Shown one piece after another: positions 1 through 10,281 of a stretch of DNA of 38,270 nt (positions are counted from its first letter, which is position 1; each line of letters starts with the position of its first letter). The notes under the pieces were generated by a model that saw nothing but the letters and a program-made list of their open reading frames with translations, was not told the DNA's origin and ran no database searches. Source of the stretch: a bacterium (GTDB lineage Bacteria > Patescibacteriota > Microgenomatia > Levybacterales > UBA12049); assembly GCA_021824155.1 (NCBI GenBank), contig JAKALN010000005.1, forward strand, positions 1 to 38,270, written 5' to 3'. The position numbers and the translations under genes were made by a program.

Positions 1-59
1 TCGAACCCACGACCGCAGGGATATGAATCCTGTGCTCTAACCGACTGAGCTACCCTGGC
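1..59 (-). tRNA. tRNA-Met (CAT), 3' end cut by window edge
   Basis: Read on the minus strand, the acceptor strand GCCAGGG starts at 59, followed by TA, the D-stem GCTC and D-loop, and an anticodon loop TTCATAT with CAT at 25-23. The window ends inside the T-loop (GTTCGA), so the 3' acceptor strand and CCA are missing. The anticodon stem CAGGA/CCCTG contains an A-C mismatch next to the loop. CAT could mean elongator Met, initiator Met or lysidine-modified Ile2. The D-arm and A-T-rich loop fit elongator Met best, but the missing part prevents a firm choice. Confidence 0.85.
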
Positions 60-71
60 GAAACTCACACT

Positions 72-100
72 ATTTTATCATCTGCTTCAATTTGAAGCAA
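72..100 (-). promoter_or_regulatory. Promoter of the tRNA-Met gene
   Basis: On the minus strand, TTGCTT (100-95) is followed after 17 bp by TAAAAT (77-72). The predicted start is a few bases before the tRNA 5' end at 59. It overlaps the plus-strand promoter of the adjacent RNA candidate, so the two units are divergent and share DNA. Confidence 0.55.
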
Positions 101-114
101 ATTTGTTGTATAAT
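84..114 (+). promoter_or_regulatory. Promoter for the structured RNA, with a 15-bp palindrome
   Basis: TATAAT at 109-114 lies 17 bp after TTCAAT (86-91), giving a start near 121. A perfect inverted repeat, GCTTCAA-T-TTGAAGC (84-98), covers this -35 and part of the divergent tRNA -35. It could be an operator affecting both directions or a chance palindrome. Confidence 0.5.
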
Positions 115-120
115 TGCAAA

Positions 121-314
121 AGCAAAGTGAGATTGTGCGGTTACAGCGTAAGTTTATTGCTAGCGCTGTCGCACTCCTTAAAGGGAAATCGTTGGGAAAG
201 ACCGTGAGGTTTGTCCCACGCTTTAGCGAACGCGCGGGGTAGTGTACAGTGCACATGAGGCTCATAATCTCATAGGCTAGGCGCAACTCCTAGCCCCGCA
301 ACATATTCCTCCTT
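121..314 (+). ncRNA. Unassigned structured RNA upstream of murI
   Basis: No convincing ORF lies here, but several helices can be drawn. They are 127-134 with 266-273 (8 bp, closing); 135-139/170-174 plus 143-148/164-169 (one bulged hairpin); 178-183/221-226 leading into 190-197/214-220, capped by a GTGA tetraloop at 204-207; and 275-281/289-295 (7 bp). GCGGGG at 234-239 can also pair with CCCCGC at 294-299, which would be a pseudoknot across the closing helix. A T-rich tail (309-318) ends directly before murI. I did not find hallmark motifs of RNase P RNA, SRP RNA, tmRNA, 6S RNA, T-box or common riboswitches. It may be a free RNA or a cis-acting leader of the murI operon. Confidence 0.5.
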
Positions 315-320
315 TTTTCT

Positions 321-1111
321 ATGAACGAACCTATCGGAATAATAGACTCTGGTTTAGGAGGCTTAAGTATAGCTTCGGTTTTAATCAAAAAACTCCCCAG
401 GGAATCATTTATTTATCTGGCAGACTCCCGGAATTGTCCTTATGGCCAAAAAGACAAAGAAGAAATTTATGAATTGACAAAAAAAATGGTTAAGTATCTT
501 CTTAAAAAGAATATAAAGCTTTTAGTTGTTGCCTGTAATACAATTACGGTTACGTCAATAGATAAATTAAGGAAGGATTTTAACGAGGTTCCGATTGTTG
601 GTATAGTTCCGGTTATAAAGACCGCACAGGAGAAAACAGCAAACGGAAGAATCGGAGTTTATTCTACTATGGTTACAGCAAAAAGCCCCTATCAGAAAGA
701 TTTGATTAGAAAATTTGCTAAAAACAGTAATGTTGTAAACTTGGGTTCATTAAAGCTGGTTTCCCTGATAGAGAAAGGGGAGGGAGAAGGAATAAACAGA
801 CTTTTGAATAAAGAATTAAGGATATTTAAAGAAAATAATATAGATGTCCTTGCTCTTGGCTGTTCTCATTTTCCGCTTATCAAAAAAGAAATTAGCAGAT
901 TGCTGCCCAATGTTTTAATTCTTGATTCTTCTATAGCCGTTTTTCATCAGGTTAAAAGAATTCTTGAAAATAATAATATACTTTCAAGTTCACAAAATTC
1001 AGATTATAATTTTCTTACAACGGGAGATAAGAAGTTTTTTACCAAGTTTGTCAAAAAAACAATTGGAGCAAAATTGACAAACAAAGCCAAATTAAGTAGA
1101 ATTTCGCTTCA

Positions 1112-1115
<4 letters not shown>
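321..1115 (+). CDS. murI: Glutamate racemase MurI
   Basis: Cytoplasmic cofactor-independent racemase that makes D-glutamate for peptidoglycan. The 264-aa length is normal for the family. The N-terminal motif IDSGLGGLS (residues 8-16) carries the Asp-Ser pair. The two catalytic cysteines are Cys72 in VACNT and Cys181 in ALGCSHFPL, which is GCTHYPL in many homologues. The ATG at 321 directly follows a pyrimidine-rich stretch with no Shine-Dalgarno site and no close -10 box. The gene therefore probably depends on transcription from the RNA promoter at 86-114. It overlaps murD by 4 bp (ATGA), consistent with a cell-wall operon. Confidence 0.95.
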
Positions 1116-3617
<2,502 letters not shown>

Positions 3618-3629
3618 TAATATAAGGAC

Positions 3630-4625
3630 ATGAAAACAATTTTTTCGGGTATTCAGCCATCGGGAAATTTACATATAGGTAACTATATAGGCGCTTTAAG
3701 GCAATGGGTCAATCTACAGAATTCAGAATCTAAAATTCAGAATTCAGAATTATTTTTTTGCATTGTTGACCTTCATGCAATAACAGTTCCACAGGATCCT
3801 AGAGTTTTGAAAGGAAAAATACTGGAGGTTACTGCTTTATATATTGCATCAGGAATAGATCCCAAAAAATCTCATATTTTTGTTCAATCGGAGAATCCCG
3901 ACCACGCAGAGCTTGCCTGGATTTTAAATACGATTACCCCTTTTGGACAATTGGAAAGAATGACCCAATTTAAAGATAAGTCTCAAAAACATGAAGCAAA
4001 CGTAGGGCTTTTTGACTATCCGGTTTTAATGGCTTCGGACATCCTTTTATATGATACGGATGAGGTGCCTGTTGGAGAAGACCAAAAACAGCATATAGAA
4101 CTAACCAGGGATTTGGCGGAAAAGTTTAATTCAAAGTTCGGACAGACATTTAAACTTCCAATGCCCATGATTCAAAAAGATGCCGCAAGAATAATGAGTC
4201 TTCAAAATCCTGCCTCTAAAATGAGTAAATCCGACAAAGATCCCTTAGCAACAATTAATCTTTTGGATTCAGAAGAGGAAATAAGAGAAAAAATTAAAAA
4301 AGCGGTAACAGACTCGGGCTCTCATATTTCCAAAGACCAAGGGTCAGAAGCGCTTTCAAACCTTATTAGTATTTATTCGGCTTTTGTGAATAAGTCTTTT
4401 GAAGGTTCCTATGATGAGCTTGAAGGAAAATCTTATTCCGAATTTAAAACACTTTTGGCAGATTTAATTGTTGAAACCTTAACCCAGATTCAAAAAAGAT
4501 ACAAGGAAATAGCGGGAGAAAAAAGTATTCTTAAAGATATTTTGGAGGAAGGAAGAGAATTTGCAAAAGATAAATCCTCAAAAAAACTTTTGGAAGTTAA
4601 AGAAAAAGTCGGCCTCGGTATGTAA
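3630..4625 (+). CDS. trpS: Tryptophanyl-tRNA synthetase TrpS
   Basis: Class I aminoacyl-tRNA synthetase that charges tRNA-Trp. It is 331 aa, normal for bacterial TrpS. The N-terminal IFSGIQPSGNLHIGNY contains HIGN (residues 15-18), and KMSKS is at 197-201. FFCIVDLHAIT and PVLMASDILLY are typical of the family. Residues 29-41 (LQNSESKIQNSEL) are encoded by a 7-bp tandem repeat and enlarge the loop between the first helix and the CIVDLHA strand. By memory of E. coli TrpS this adds about 6-7 residues. The gene begins 12 bp after tgt and is probably in the same operon. Confidence 0.95.
   Translation: MKTIFSGIQPSGNLHIGNYIGALRQWVNLQNSESKIQNSELFFCIVDLHAITVPQDPRVLKGKILEVTALYIASGIDPKKSHIFVQSENPDHAELAWILNTITPFGQLERMTQFKDKSQKHEANVGLFDYPVLMASDILLYDTDEVPVGEDQKQHIELTRDLAEKFNSKFGQTFKLPMPMIQKDAARIMSLQNPASKMSKSDKDPLATINLLDSEEEIREKIKKAVTDSGSHISKDQGSEALSNLISIYSAFVNKSFEGSYDELEGKSYSEFKTLLADLIVETLTQIQKRYKEIAGEKSILKDILEEGREFAKDKSSKKLLEVKEKVGLGM
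3717..3751 (+). repeat. In-frame 7-bp repeat inside trpS
   Basis: Five consecutive heptamers: CAGAATT, CAGAATC, TAAAATT, CAGAATT, CAGAATT. They encode a near-repeat of seven amino acids (LQNSESK/IQNSELF). The unit matches the repeat inside nnrD and resembles the intergenic heptamer arrays. Confidence 0.9.
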
Positions 4626-4661
4626 ATTTCTCTAAAAACTGTGGTAATTGAGCTCAAGCTG

Positions 4662-4670
4662 TGGTATAAT
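4662..4670 (+). promoter_or_regulatory. Extended -10 promoter of ftsH
   Basis: TGG-TATAAT (4662-4670) is an extended -10 box. The predicted start is near 4677, only 3 nt before the ATG at 4680. This argues against the longer ftsH frame that begins at 4641, which lies upstream of the promoter. No good -35 is seen. Confidence 0.7.
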
Positions 4671-4679
4671 TTGCTTCCT

Positions 4680-6542
4680 ATGGCAAACGGAAAAAAGACC
4701 AAGCACTTAAAGCACGTAAAATTTAAAATGAACCTTTCCTGGAAGAACATGATTATTTATGTTTTCCTGTTTCTTTTTATTGCGTTTATTTTTTTAGGTC
4801 TTAACCAATCCTCAAGCCCTACTTTTCAGGAAACAAAAACAGTTCCTCTTTCCCAGGCAATCTCCGATGTAAAACAGGGTAAGGTTACAAGTATGGATGT
4901 ATATCTAAATAAGCTTGTTTTGCACGAGAAAACAGGCGATATCCAAAGCACAAAAGAATCAACATCCGACGTTTACCAGTTGTTTAAAAACGCAGGAGTT
5001 TCCCTCGATAAGACAAAAGTTAATATAAATGACGATACTACACTTAACAACATAATAAATATCCTTTCTACCCTTTTACCGGTTATTTTAATGGTAGCCT
5101 TCTTTTATTTTATATTTAGGCAGGCAAGGGGAGCTCAGGAAAGCGTTTTTTCTTTCGGACAGTCAAAGGCAAAAATCTTTAACAAAGACAATCCCAGAAT
5201 TACTTTTAACGATGTTGCAGGAGTTGATGAAGCAAAACAGGAGCTTTTTGAAATTGTAGATTTTCTTAAAAACCCCGGTAAATATAAGGCAATGGGAGCC
5301 CGTACTCCAAAAGGGGTATTGATGGTTGGGCCTTCGGGAACGGGTAAAACTCTTCTTGCAAGAGCAACCGCAGGAGAAGCAGGAGTGCCTTTCTTTTCTA
5401 TGGCAGGCTCCGAGTTTATGGAAATGCTTGTTGGGGTGGGAGCATCAAGAGTAAGAGATTTATTTAATAATGCGAAAAAAGCACAGCCCGCAATTATTTT
5501 TATAGATGAAGTTGATGCAATCGGAAGACAAAGAGGATACGGATTAATGGGTGGACATGATGAAAGAGAACAAACCTTAAACCAGATATTGGTAGAAATG
5601 GACGGTTTTGCTCCGACAGAACAATTAGTAGTAATAGCCGCAACCAACAGGCCGGATGTATTAGATCCCGCTTTGGTCAGGCCGGGAAGATTCGATAGAA
5701 GAGTAGTTTTGGATATGCCTGATGTTAACGGAAGAAAAGCGATTCTTTCTATTCATGCAAGGGGAAAACCCTTTGACAGACACGTTGAATGGGAAAAAAT
5801 AGCAAAAAGGACAGTGGGATTTTCCGGAGCCGATCTGGAAAATATGCTAAATGAGTCTGCAATTCTTGCAGCGCGTTTGTCTAAAAAGGCAATAGATATG
5901 AAAGATTTGGAAGAAGCCGCAACAAAAGTAAAGCTGGGTCCTGAAAAAAGAAGGCTTCAGACGGAAGAAGACAGGCGTATGACAGCATACCATGAAGCGG
6001 GTCACGCGTTAGTTTCCTGGTATATGCCCGGAATGGATCCTGTACATAGAATTTCAATTGTTTCAAGGGGAATGTCTTTAGGCCATACCATGATGGAGCC
6101 GACAGAACACGTGCACGAAACAAAAACGCATCTTTTGGAAGAAATTGCGGTAATGCTTGGGGGAAGGGCCGCGGAGAGTTTAATATTTAAAGAAATGACA
6201 ACCGGGGCATCTGATGATATTGCAAAGGCAACTGAAGTTGCAAGAACAATGGTTGTTGAGTATGGAATGAGTGAGTTAGGTCCTATAAATCTGGATTCGG
6301 ATTCAAGACGCAATCCCTATGAGCAGGCTCAGATTTCGCCCGAAATGGCAGCTAAAATCGATTACCAAGTCAAAAAAATAACGGACGAAGCATATAGGAA
6401 TGCATCCGATATTCTTAAAAAATTAAAAGATAAGCTTGATTTACTGGCAGACGAGCTTCTTAAAAGTGAAACCATTGAGTCTGAAGATTTTGCAAGAATA
6501 ATCGGGCCCAAAAAACCCGCTCTTCTAAAGGTTAAGGCTTAG
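4680..6542 (+). CDS. ftsH: ATP-dependent zinc metalloprotease FtsH
   Basis: Membrane-anchored AAA+ protease for quality control of membrane and cytosolic proteins. The ATG at 4680 (620 aa) is chosen over the upstream 4641 start because the -10 box lies between them. Two membrane segments (about residues 24-41 and 130-147) flank the periplasmic region. Walker A is GPSGTGKT (217-224; GPPGTGKT is usual), Walker B is IIFIDEVDA, and the second region of homology is ATNRPDVLDPALVRPGRFDRR. The zinc site is HEAGH (438-442), with a further Asp in TTGASDD. The pore loop reads MLVGVG, with Leu where E. coli has Phe. The mRNA is predicted to be leaderless. Confidence 0.96.
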   Translation: MANGKKTKHLKHVKFKMNLSWKNMIIYVFLFLFIAFIFLGLNQSSSPTFQETKTVPLSQAISDVKQGKVTSMDVYLNKLVLHEKTGDIQSTKESTSDVYQLFKNAGVSLDKTKVNINDDTTLNNIINILSTLLPVILMVAFFYFIFRQARGAQESVFSFGQSKAKIFNKDNPRITFNDVAGVDEAKQELFEIVDFLKNPGKYKAMGARTPKGVLMVGPSGTGKTLLARATAGEAGVPFFSMAGSEFMEMLVGVGASRVRDLFNNAKKAQPAIIFIDEVDAIGRQRGYGLMGGHDEREQTLNQILVEMDGFAPTEQLVVIAATNRPDVLDPALVRPGRFDRRVVLDMPDVNGRKAILSIHARGKPFDRHVEWEKIAKRTVGFSGADLENMLNESAILAARLSKKAIDMKDLEEAATKVKLGPEKRRLQTEEDRRMTAYHEAGHALVSWYMPGMDPVHRISIVSRGMSLGHTMMEPTEHVHETKTHLLEEIAVMLGGRAAESLIFKEMTTGASDDIAKATEVARTMVVEYGMSELGPINLDSDSRRNPYEQAQISPEMAAKIDYQVKKITDEAYRNASDILKKLKDKLDLLADELLKSETIESEDFARIIGPKKPALLKVKA

Positions 6543-6591
6543 TTGACAAGCTTTAACTTTAGTGAGATTATAGAACTGAATTTATCCGTAT

Positions 6592-7251
6592 ATGGCAACA
6601 CAAAAGAAGAAAAATGCGGAGTCTGCTAGGCCTCATTTCTCCAAAAAAGAATCTGTTATTTTAGGCTTTGAGTTGGCAAAGAAAAATATTCTGTTTTTCA
6701 TAGGAATTTTTGTAATAGTTGCCGTAATATTCATAGTATCGGAATCGCTTCAATTTGGCTCGGCTGCAAAAACCGGAGTTTCTGGCTACGGGATTGTAAA
6801 CATAATTTCCTTTTTGGTGAACGTTGTTATAAGTATGGGTCTTATAAAAATATCCTTAGAGTTTGTAGATAAGAAAAAGCCTAAATTTTCCGATCTTTTA
6901 TACATAAAACCTTTTTGGTATTTTCTTCTTGGAAGTTTAATGAGGGGGGTAATAACCGTAATAGGACTTATTCTTCTTATAATTCCCGGTATTGTTTTTT
7001 CCATAAGACTTCAGTTTGTCACATATCTTATTGTCGATAAAAACATGCATCCTATAGATGCAATAAAAAAATCCTGGGCAATGACAAAAGGAAATACCTG
7101 GAACCTTTTTTTCTTTGGGATACTGTTAGCACTCATAAATATCTTAGGAGCGTTAATTCTTCTTGTGGGACTTTTTGTAACCGTTCCTCTGACAATGCTT
7201 GCAACAACCTTTGTTTACCGTAAGCTCCTCTTACAATCCAAAGCTTCCTAA
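6592..7251 (+). CDS. Polytopic membrane protein of unknown function
   Basis: 219 aa. A short charged N-terminus is followed by about five hydrophobic segments (near residues 33-50, 66-85, 103-128, 133-148 and 170-210). The stretch LLIIPGIVFSIRLQFVTYLI, followed by DAIKKSWAMTKGNTW, resembles the membrane domain of glycerophosphodiester phosphodiesterase-like and DUF975-like proteins, but no catalytic domain is present. TTGACA occurs at 6543-6548 with only a weak -10 downstream, so the gene could have its own promoter or be read from ftsH. It lies between ftsH and a DNA repair nuclease, and the context gives no functional hint. Confidence 0.7.
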   Translation: MATQKKKNAESARPHFSKKESVILGFELAKKNILFFIGIFVIVAVIFIVSESLQFGSAAKTGVSGYGIVNIISFLVNVVISMGLIKISLEFVDKKKPKFSDLLYIKPFWYFLLGSLMRGVITVIGLILLIIPGIVFSIRLQFVTYLIVDKNMHPIDAIKKSWAMTKGNTWNLFFFGILLALINILGALILLVGLFVTVPLTMLATTFVYRKLLLQSKAS

Positions 7252-7253
7252 GC

Positions 7254-7259
7254 TATAAT
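7254..7259 (+). promoter_or_regulatory. -10 box of the 5'-3' exonuclease gene
   Basis: TATAAT at 7254-7259 puts the predicted transcription start at 7266, exactly the A of the ATG. The mRNA should be fully leaderless. The -35 is unclear. Confidence 0.65.
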
Positions 7260-7265
7260 CATTTT

Positions 7266-8195
7266 ATGGAAAAACTCGTAATAATTGACGGTAACGCAAT
7301 AGTACACCGTGCTTATCATGCACTGCCCCCTATGAATACAAAGAGCGGTAAACCCACAAACGCCGTTTACGGTTTTTTCTCCATGCTTTTAAAGCTTTTG
7401 GCCGATTTAAAACCTGAATATCTTATTGTTTGTTTTGACAGGCCCAAGCCTACTTTTAGAAAGCAAATGTACGTTGGTTATCAGGCAAAAAGGCCGAAAA
7501 TGTCGGACGATTTGGTCCCACAGATTGACTTGCTCCACAAAGCCTTGGACAAAGCAAAAATTGCGCATTTTGAAATAGACGGGTATGAAGCAGACGACTT
7601 AATAGGAACTATTTCCAGGCAATCGGGGGAAAAAAAACTGCAGACAATAATAGTTACCGGTGATAGGGATCTCTTACAGCTTGTAAACCATAGGGTTTGG
7701 GTTCTTGCGCCTGTTTTAGGAATAACAAAAATGGTTCTGTATGATGAAGAAAAAGTAAAAGAGAAATACGGTTTAAGACCTTCGCAATTTATAGATTATA
7801 AGGCTTTGGTTGGTGATGCGTCCGATAATTATCCCGGTGTTTCGGGGATTGGTCCAAAAACGGCAAGCGAATTACTAAAAAAATACGACAATTTTGAGAA
7901 TCTTTATAAGCACATCTCTGAATTGCCGGAAAATGTAGGTTCAAGGTTGGCGGTTGACGCCGAACAGGCTGCTCTGGCAAAAAAATTGGCAACAATTGTA
8001 ACCGACGCGCCTGTTAAAATGGAGTTAGAAAAAGCAAAAACAGAGGAAATAGATAAAAAAGGCCTTTTATCCGAGTTCCAAGAATTGGGATTTAAAAGTC
8101 TGATAGGAAGAATTTCAAATTTGGACAACGGCCAAAGTGTAAATCGGTCTCAAGAGGAAAAGAAAAACAATGATAAGCAACTGGAACTTTTATAA
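7266..8195 (+). CDS. Stand-alone 5'-3' exonuclease (PolA N-domain type)
   Basis: Structure-specific 5' nuclease of the PIN-like/FEN superfamily, related to the N-terminal domain of DNA polymerase I. It should remove RNA primers and flaps. It is 309 aa with no polymerase domain; the frame closes before a repeat-filled spacer. Motifs include LVIIDGNAIVHRAYHALPP, FDRPKPTFRKQ, DGYEADDLIGT, VTGDRDLLQLV, and the helix-hairpin-helix region SGIGPKTASELLKKYDNFENLY. These supply the metal-binding acidic residues. The polymerase may be encoded elsewhere. The C-terminal tail is charged and low in complexity. Confidence 0.9.
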   Translation: MEKLVIIDGNAIVHRAYHALPPMNTKSGKPTNAVYGFFSMLLKLLADLKPEYLIVCFDRPKPTFRKQMYVGYQAKRPKMSDDLVPQIDLLHKALDKAKIAHFEIDGYEADDLIGTISRQSGEKKLQTIIVTGDRDLLQLVNHRVWVLAPVLGITKMVLYDEEKVKEKYGLRPSQFIDYKALVGDASDNYPGVSGIGPKTASELLKKYDNFENLYKHISELPENVGSRLAVDAEQAALAKKLATIVTDAPVKMELEKAKTEEIDKKGLLSEFQELGFKSLIGRISNLDNGQSVNRSQEEKKNNDKQLELL

Positions 8196-8263
8196 ATTTC
8201 TAATTTCTAATTCAAAATTTTTACTAAAAGTGAAATATCTAAATTTTAAAATTTAAAACATTA
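8195..8263. repeat. Intergenic 7-bp-period repeat
   Basis: The spacer after the exonuclease reads AATTTCT, AATTTCT, AATTCAA, AATTTTT and continues in a looser 7-bp rhythm (ATCTAAA, TTTTAAA, ATTTAAA) up to the glycosyltransferase start region. Confidence 0.7.
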
Positions 8264-8283
8264 AGGATCGATTGAAAATTGGT

Positions 8284-9384
8284 ATGAAGGTTGCAATTGT
8301 TCATGACTATATAAAAGAATATGGGGGAGCGGAAAGGGTCTTAGAAGCTCTTTGTGAGATTTTTCCGGATGCGCCTATTTACACAGCCTTTTATAAAAAT
8401 AATTCCATTGCCTACGAACATTTTAAAGATAAGAAGATAATTCCTTCCTGGGCACAGCACTTTCCATTTTTCCCAAAACTCGCAAGTCCTTTAAGGTTTT
8501 TGACTCCTCTAATTTGGGGGAGCTTTAATTTTAAAGATTATGATTTGGTTATTTCTTCCGCAAGTTGGTATATAACAAAAGGATTTAAGAAAAAAGGCAA
8601 TAAATTTATAGAAATTTGCTATTGCCATACTCCACCAAGGTGGCTTTATGGCTATAATACGTCTGTTAATTTCCAAAAACATAGATTAGTAAAGCTGTAT
8701 GCATTAATCGTCGGACATTTTTTAAGGCTATACGATTTTAAAAAGGCGCAAAAAGTTGACTATTTCATAGCAAATTCAAAAGAGGTAAAAAAAAGAATTA
8801 AAAAATTTTACAGAAGAGACTCCACGGTAATTTATCCGCCTGTTTCATTGCCAAAGGTAAATGCCCCAAGCTTAAAAAGAGATTATTATTTTATAGTTTC
8901 AAGAATTGTCGGGGCAAAAGGCCTTGATTTGGCAGTTGATGCAGCGGTCAAAGAAGGATTTAAGCTTAAAATTGCCGGTTCTTCTGCTGGTTATTATTTT
9001 GAACACGATAAGCTGGTGGAGAAGGCAGAAGGGAAAGTAGAATTTTTAGGGCAAGTGACGGATGAAGAACTTGCCAAACTTTATAAAGGGGCAAAAGCTT
9101 TTCTTGCTTTATCTAGAGATGAAGATTTTGGTATTACACCGGTTGAAGCAATGCTTTCGGGAACTCCGGTTATTGCTTTTAACGGAGGTGGATACAGGGA
9201 GACCGTGATAAACGGAAAAACGGGAATCCTCTTTAATGATTATTCTGCCGAAGGGTTAACAGAAGCGATAAAAGAATTTGACAAATTAAATATAAAAGAT
9301 GTAGATTGTATAGCTCAGGGAGAAAAATTTTCAAAAGAAAGATTTAAGAGGGAGATAAAAGATTTTGTAGAGAAATATGCCTGA
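8284..9384 (+). CDS. GT4-type glycosyltransferase
   Basis: Nucleotide-sugar-dependent transferase of the GT-B fold, probably acting on cell-surface glycans. With the ATG at 8284 it is 366 aa and starts MKVAIVHDYIKEYGGAERVLEAL, the N-terminal Rossmann strand plus the GGAER donor loop seen in WbaZ-like mannosyltransferases. An in-frame TTG at 8272 with AAGGA 4 bp upstream is an alternative start. The C-terminal domain has SRDEDFGITPVEAMLSGTPV, with the two Glu residues of the EX7E motif, then FNGGGYRETV. The gene overlaps fpg by 8 bp. Substrate cannot be told from sequence. Confidence 0.88.
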   Translation: MKVAIVHDYIKEYGGAERVLEALCEIFPDAPIYTAFYKNNSIAYEHFKDKKIIPSWAQHFPFFPKLASPLRFLTPLIWGSFNFKDYDLVISSASWYITKGFKKKGNKFIEICYCHTPPRWLYGYNTSVNFQKHRLVKLYALIVGHFLRLYDFKKAQKVDYFIANSKEVKKRIKKFYRRDSTVIYPPVSLPKVNAPSLKRDYYFIVSRIVGAKGLDLAVDAAVKEGFKLKIAGSSAGYYFEHDKLVEKAEGKVEFLGQVTDEELAKLYKGAKAFLALSRDEDFGITPVEAMLSGTPVIAFNGGGYRETVINGKTGILFNDYSAEGLTEAIKEFDKLNIKDVDCIAQGEKFSKERFKREIKDFVEKYA

Positions 9385-10219
9385 ACTACCCGAAGTCGAA
9401 ACAGTTAAAATAGGCCTTCAAAAATATCTTGTAGGACACAAAATTTTGGATGTTGAGGTTAAAGTCCCCAAGCTTTTTCAAGGAGACCCCAAAAACTTAA
9501 CTGGTGCAAAAGCAACCGGAATAAGAAGAGTAGGAAAGGGCTTGATAATAGATTTGAATAATGGTTATTCAATGGCAATCCATATAAAATTAACCGGACA
9601 GTTAATTTATAGGGATGAAAAGACCAAGAATGTCCAGGTTTCAAAAGAAAAAGTTGGACAACTTCCGTCAAATGCTACCCATGTTATTTTTACTCTCGAT
9701 AAAGGAGCTATTCTTTATTACAACGACAGAAGAAGATTTGGCTGGATAAAAGTATTGCCAACGGAAGAAGTCTCAGAGCTGCCATTTTTTAAAGGAATGG
9801 GGCCTGAGCCATTTAAAGATTTAACCCTAGAAAAGTTTAAAAAAGTGATTAGTTCATCAAATACTGCTGTTAAGCCTCTGATTATGGATCAGAAAAAAAT
9901 AGGAGGGATAGGAAACATTTACGCAAACGACGCATTATTTTTAGCAGGGATTGACCCGAGAAGGAAAGCGAAAACATTAACAGAAGAAGAGATAGAAAAA
10001 CTTTATAAAGCAGTATATAACGTTATGGAAAAAAGCATTAGATTTGGAGGAGCAAGCGAACTTAACTTTGTAAATGTTTTAGGTCAGGAAGGTGAATACC
10101 AAAACCATTCTTTGGTTTACGGAAAACAAGGGCAAAAATGCCCAAAAGACGGAGAGACAATAAAAAAATTTTTCTTAGGCGGACGTGGCACCTACATCTG
10201 TCCTAAACATCAGAAGTAG
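9377..10219 (+). CDS. mutM: Formamidopyrimidine-DNA glycosylase Fpg/MutM
   Basis: Bifunctional base-excision glycosylase/AP lyase for oxidised purines. It is 280 aa. The N-terminus PELPEVETV supplies catalytic Pro2 and Glu3. KLTGQL holds the conserved Lys, and GGIGNIYANDALF is the helix-two-turn-helix DNA-binding region. The C-terminal zinc finger is unusual: instead of four cysteines it reads C255-x2-D258 and C275-x2-H278, so the second residue of each pair is Asp or His. Both can bind zinc, so this may be a C-D-C-H site. The gene starts inside the end of the glycosyltransferase gene. Confidence 0.94.
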   Translation: MPELPEVETVKIGLQKYLVGHKILDVEVKVPKLFQGDPKNLTGAKATGIRRVGKGLIIDLNNGYSMAIHIKLTGQLIYRDEKTKNVQVSKEKVGQLPSNATHVIFTLDKGAILYYNDRRRFGWIKVLPTEEVSELPFFKGMGPEPFKDLTLEKFKKVISSSNTAVKPLIMDQKKIGGIGNIYANDALFLAGIDPRRKAKTLTEEEIEKLYKAVYNVMEKSIRFGGASELNFVNVLGQEGEYQNHSLVYGKQGQKCPKDGETIKKFFLGGRGTYICPKHQK

Positions 10220-10222
10220 AGG

Positions 10223-10281
10223 TTGATTTTTGTAAAGTCTAATGATAGTATTAGAACCTAGCGCAAGGAGCTAGTTTTTTT
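10223..10281 (+). promoter_or_regulatory. pyrH promoter and 5'-terminal hairpin covering the SD
   Basis: TTGATT (10223-10228), a 17-bp spacer and TGA-TAGTAT (10243-10251) form an extended -10 promoter with its start near 10258. The mRNA would begin with the hairpin CTAGC (10258-10262), GCAAGGA loop, GCTAG (10270-10274), then seven T and the ATG at 10282. The Shine-Dalgarno AAGGAG (10265-10270) lies in the loop and first stem base. The fold may tune translation or stability, or act as a weak terminator. Confidence 0.6.

Noticed and set aside
65-286. Open frame on the minus strand over the structured RNA
   Set aside because: It has no SD and no recognisable protein features, and it lies across the strong RNA helices and the promoter region.
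275-318. Classic intrinsic terminator before murI
   Set aside because: The 7-bp hairpin at 275-295 is separated from the T-run by more than ten bases, so it does not have terminator geometry; the T-run touches the murI ATG.
3717-3751. Repeat as a CRISPR array or recombination site
   Set aside because: The units are only 7 bp, drift in sequence and have no spacers; no cas genes are in the window.
4641-4679. Longer FtsH N-terminus starting at 4641
   Set aside because: The extended -10 box lies inside this stretch, so it should not be transcribed as coding sequence; the ATG at 4680 fits the promoter.
5135-5647. Long minus-strand open frame opposite ftsH
   Set aside because: It is a shadow of a highly conserved gene, with no SD or promoter of its own.
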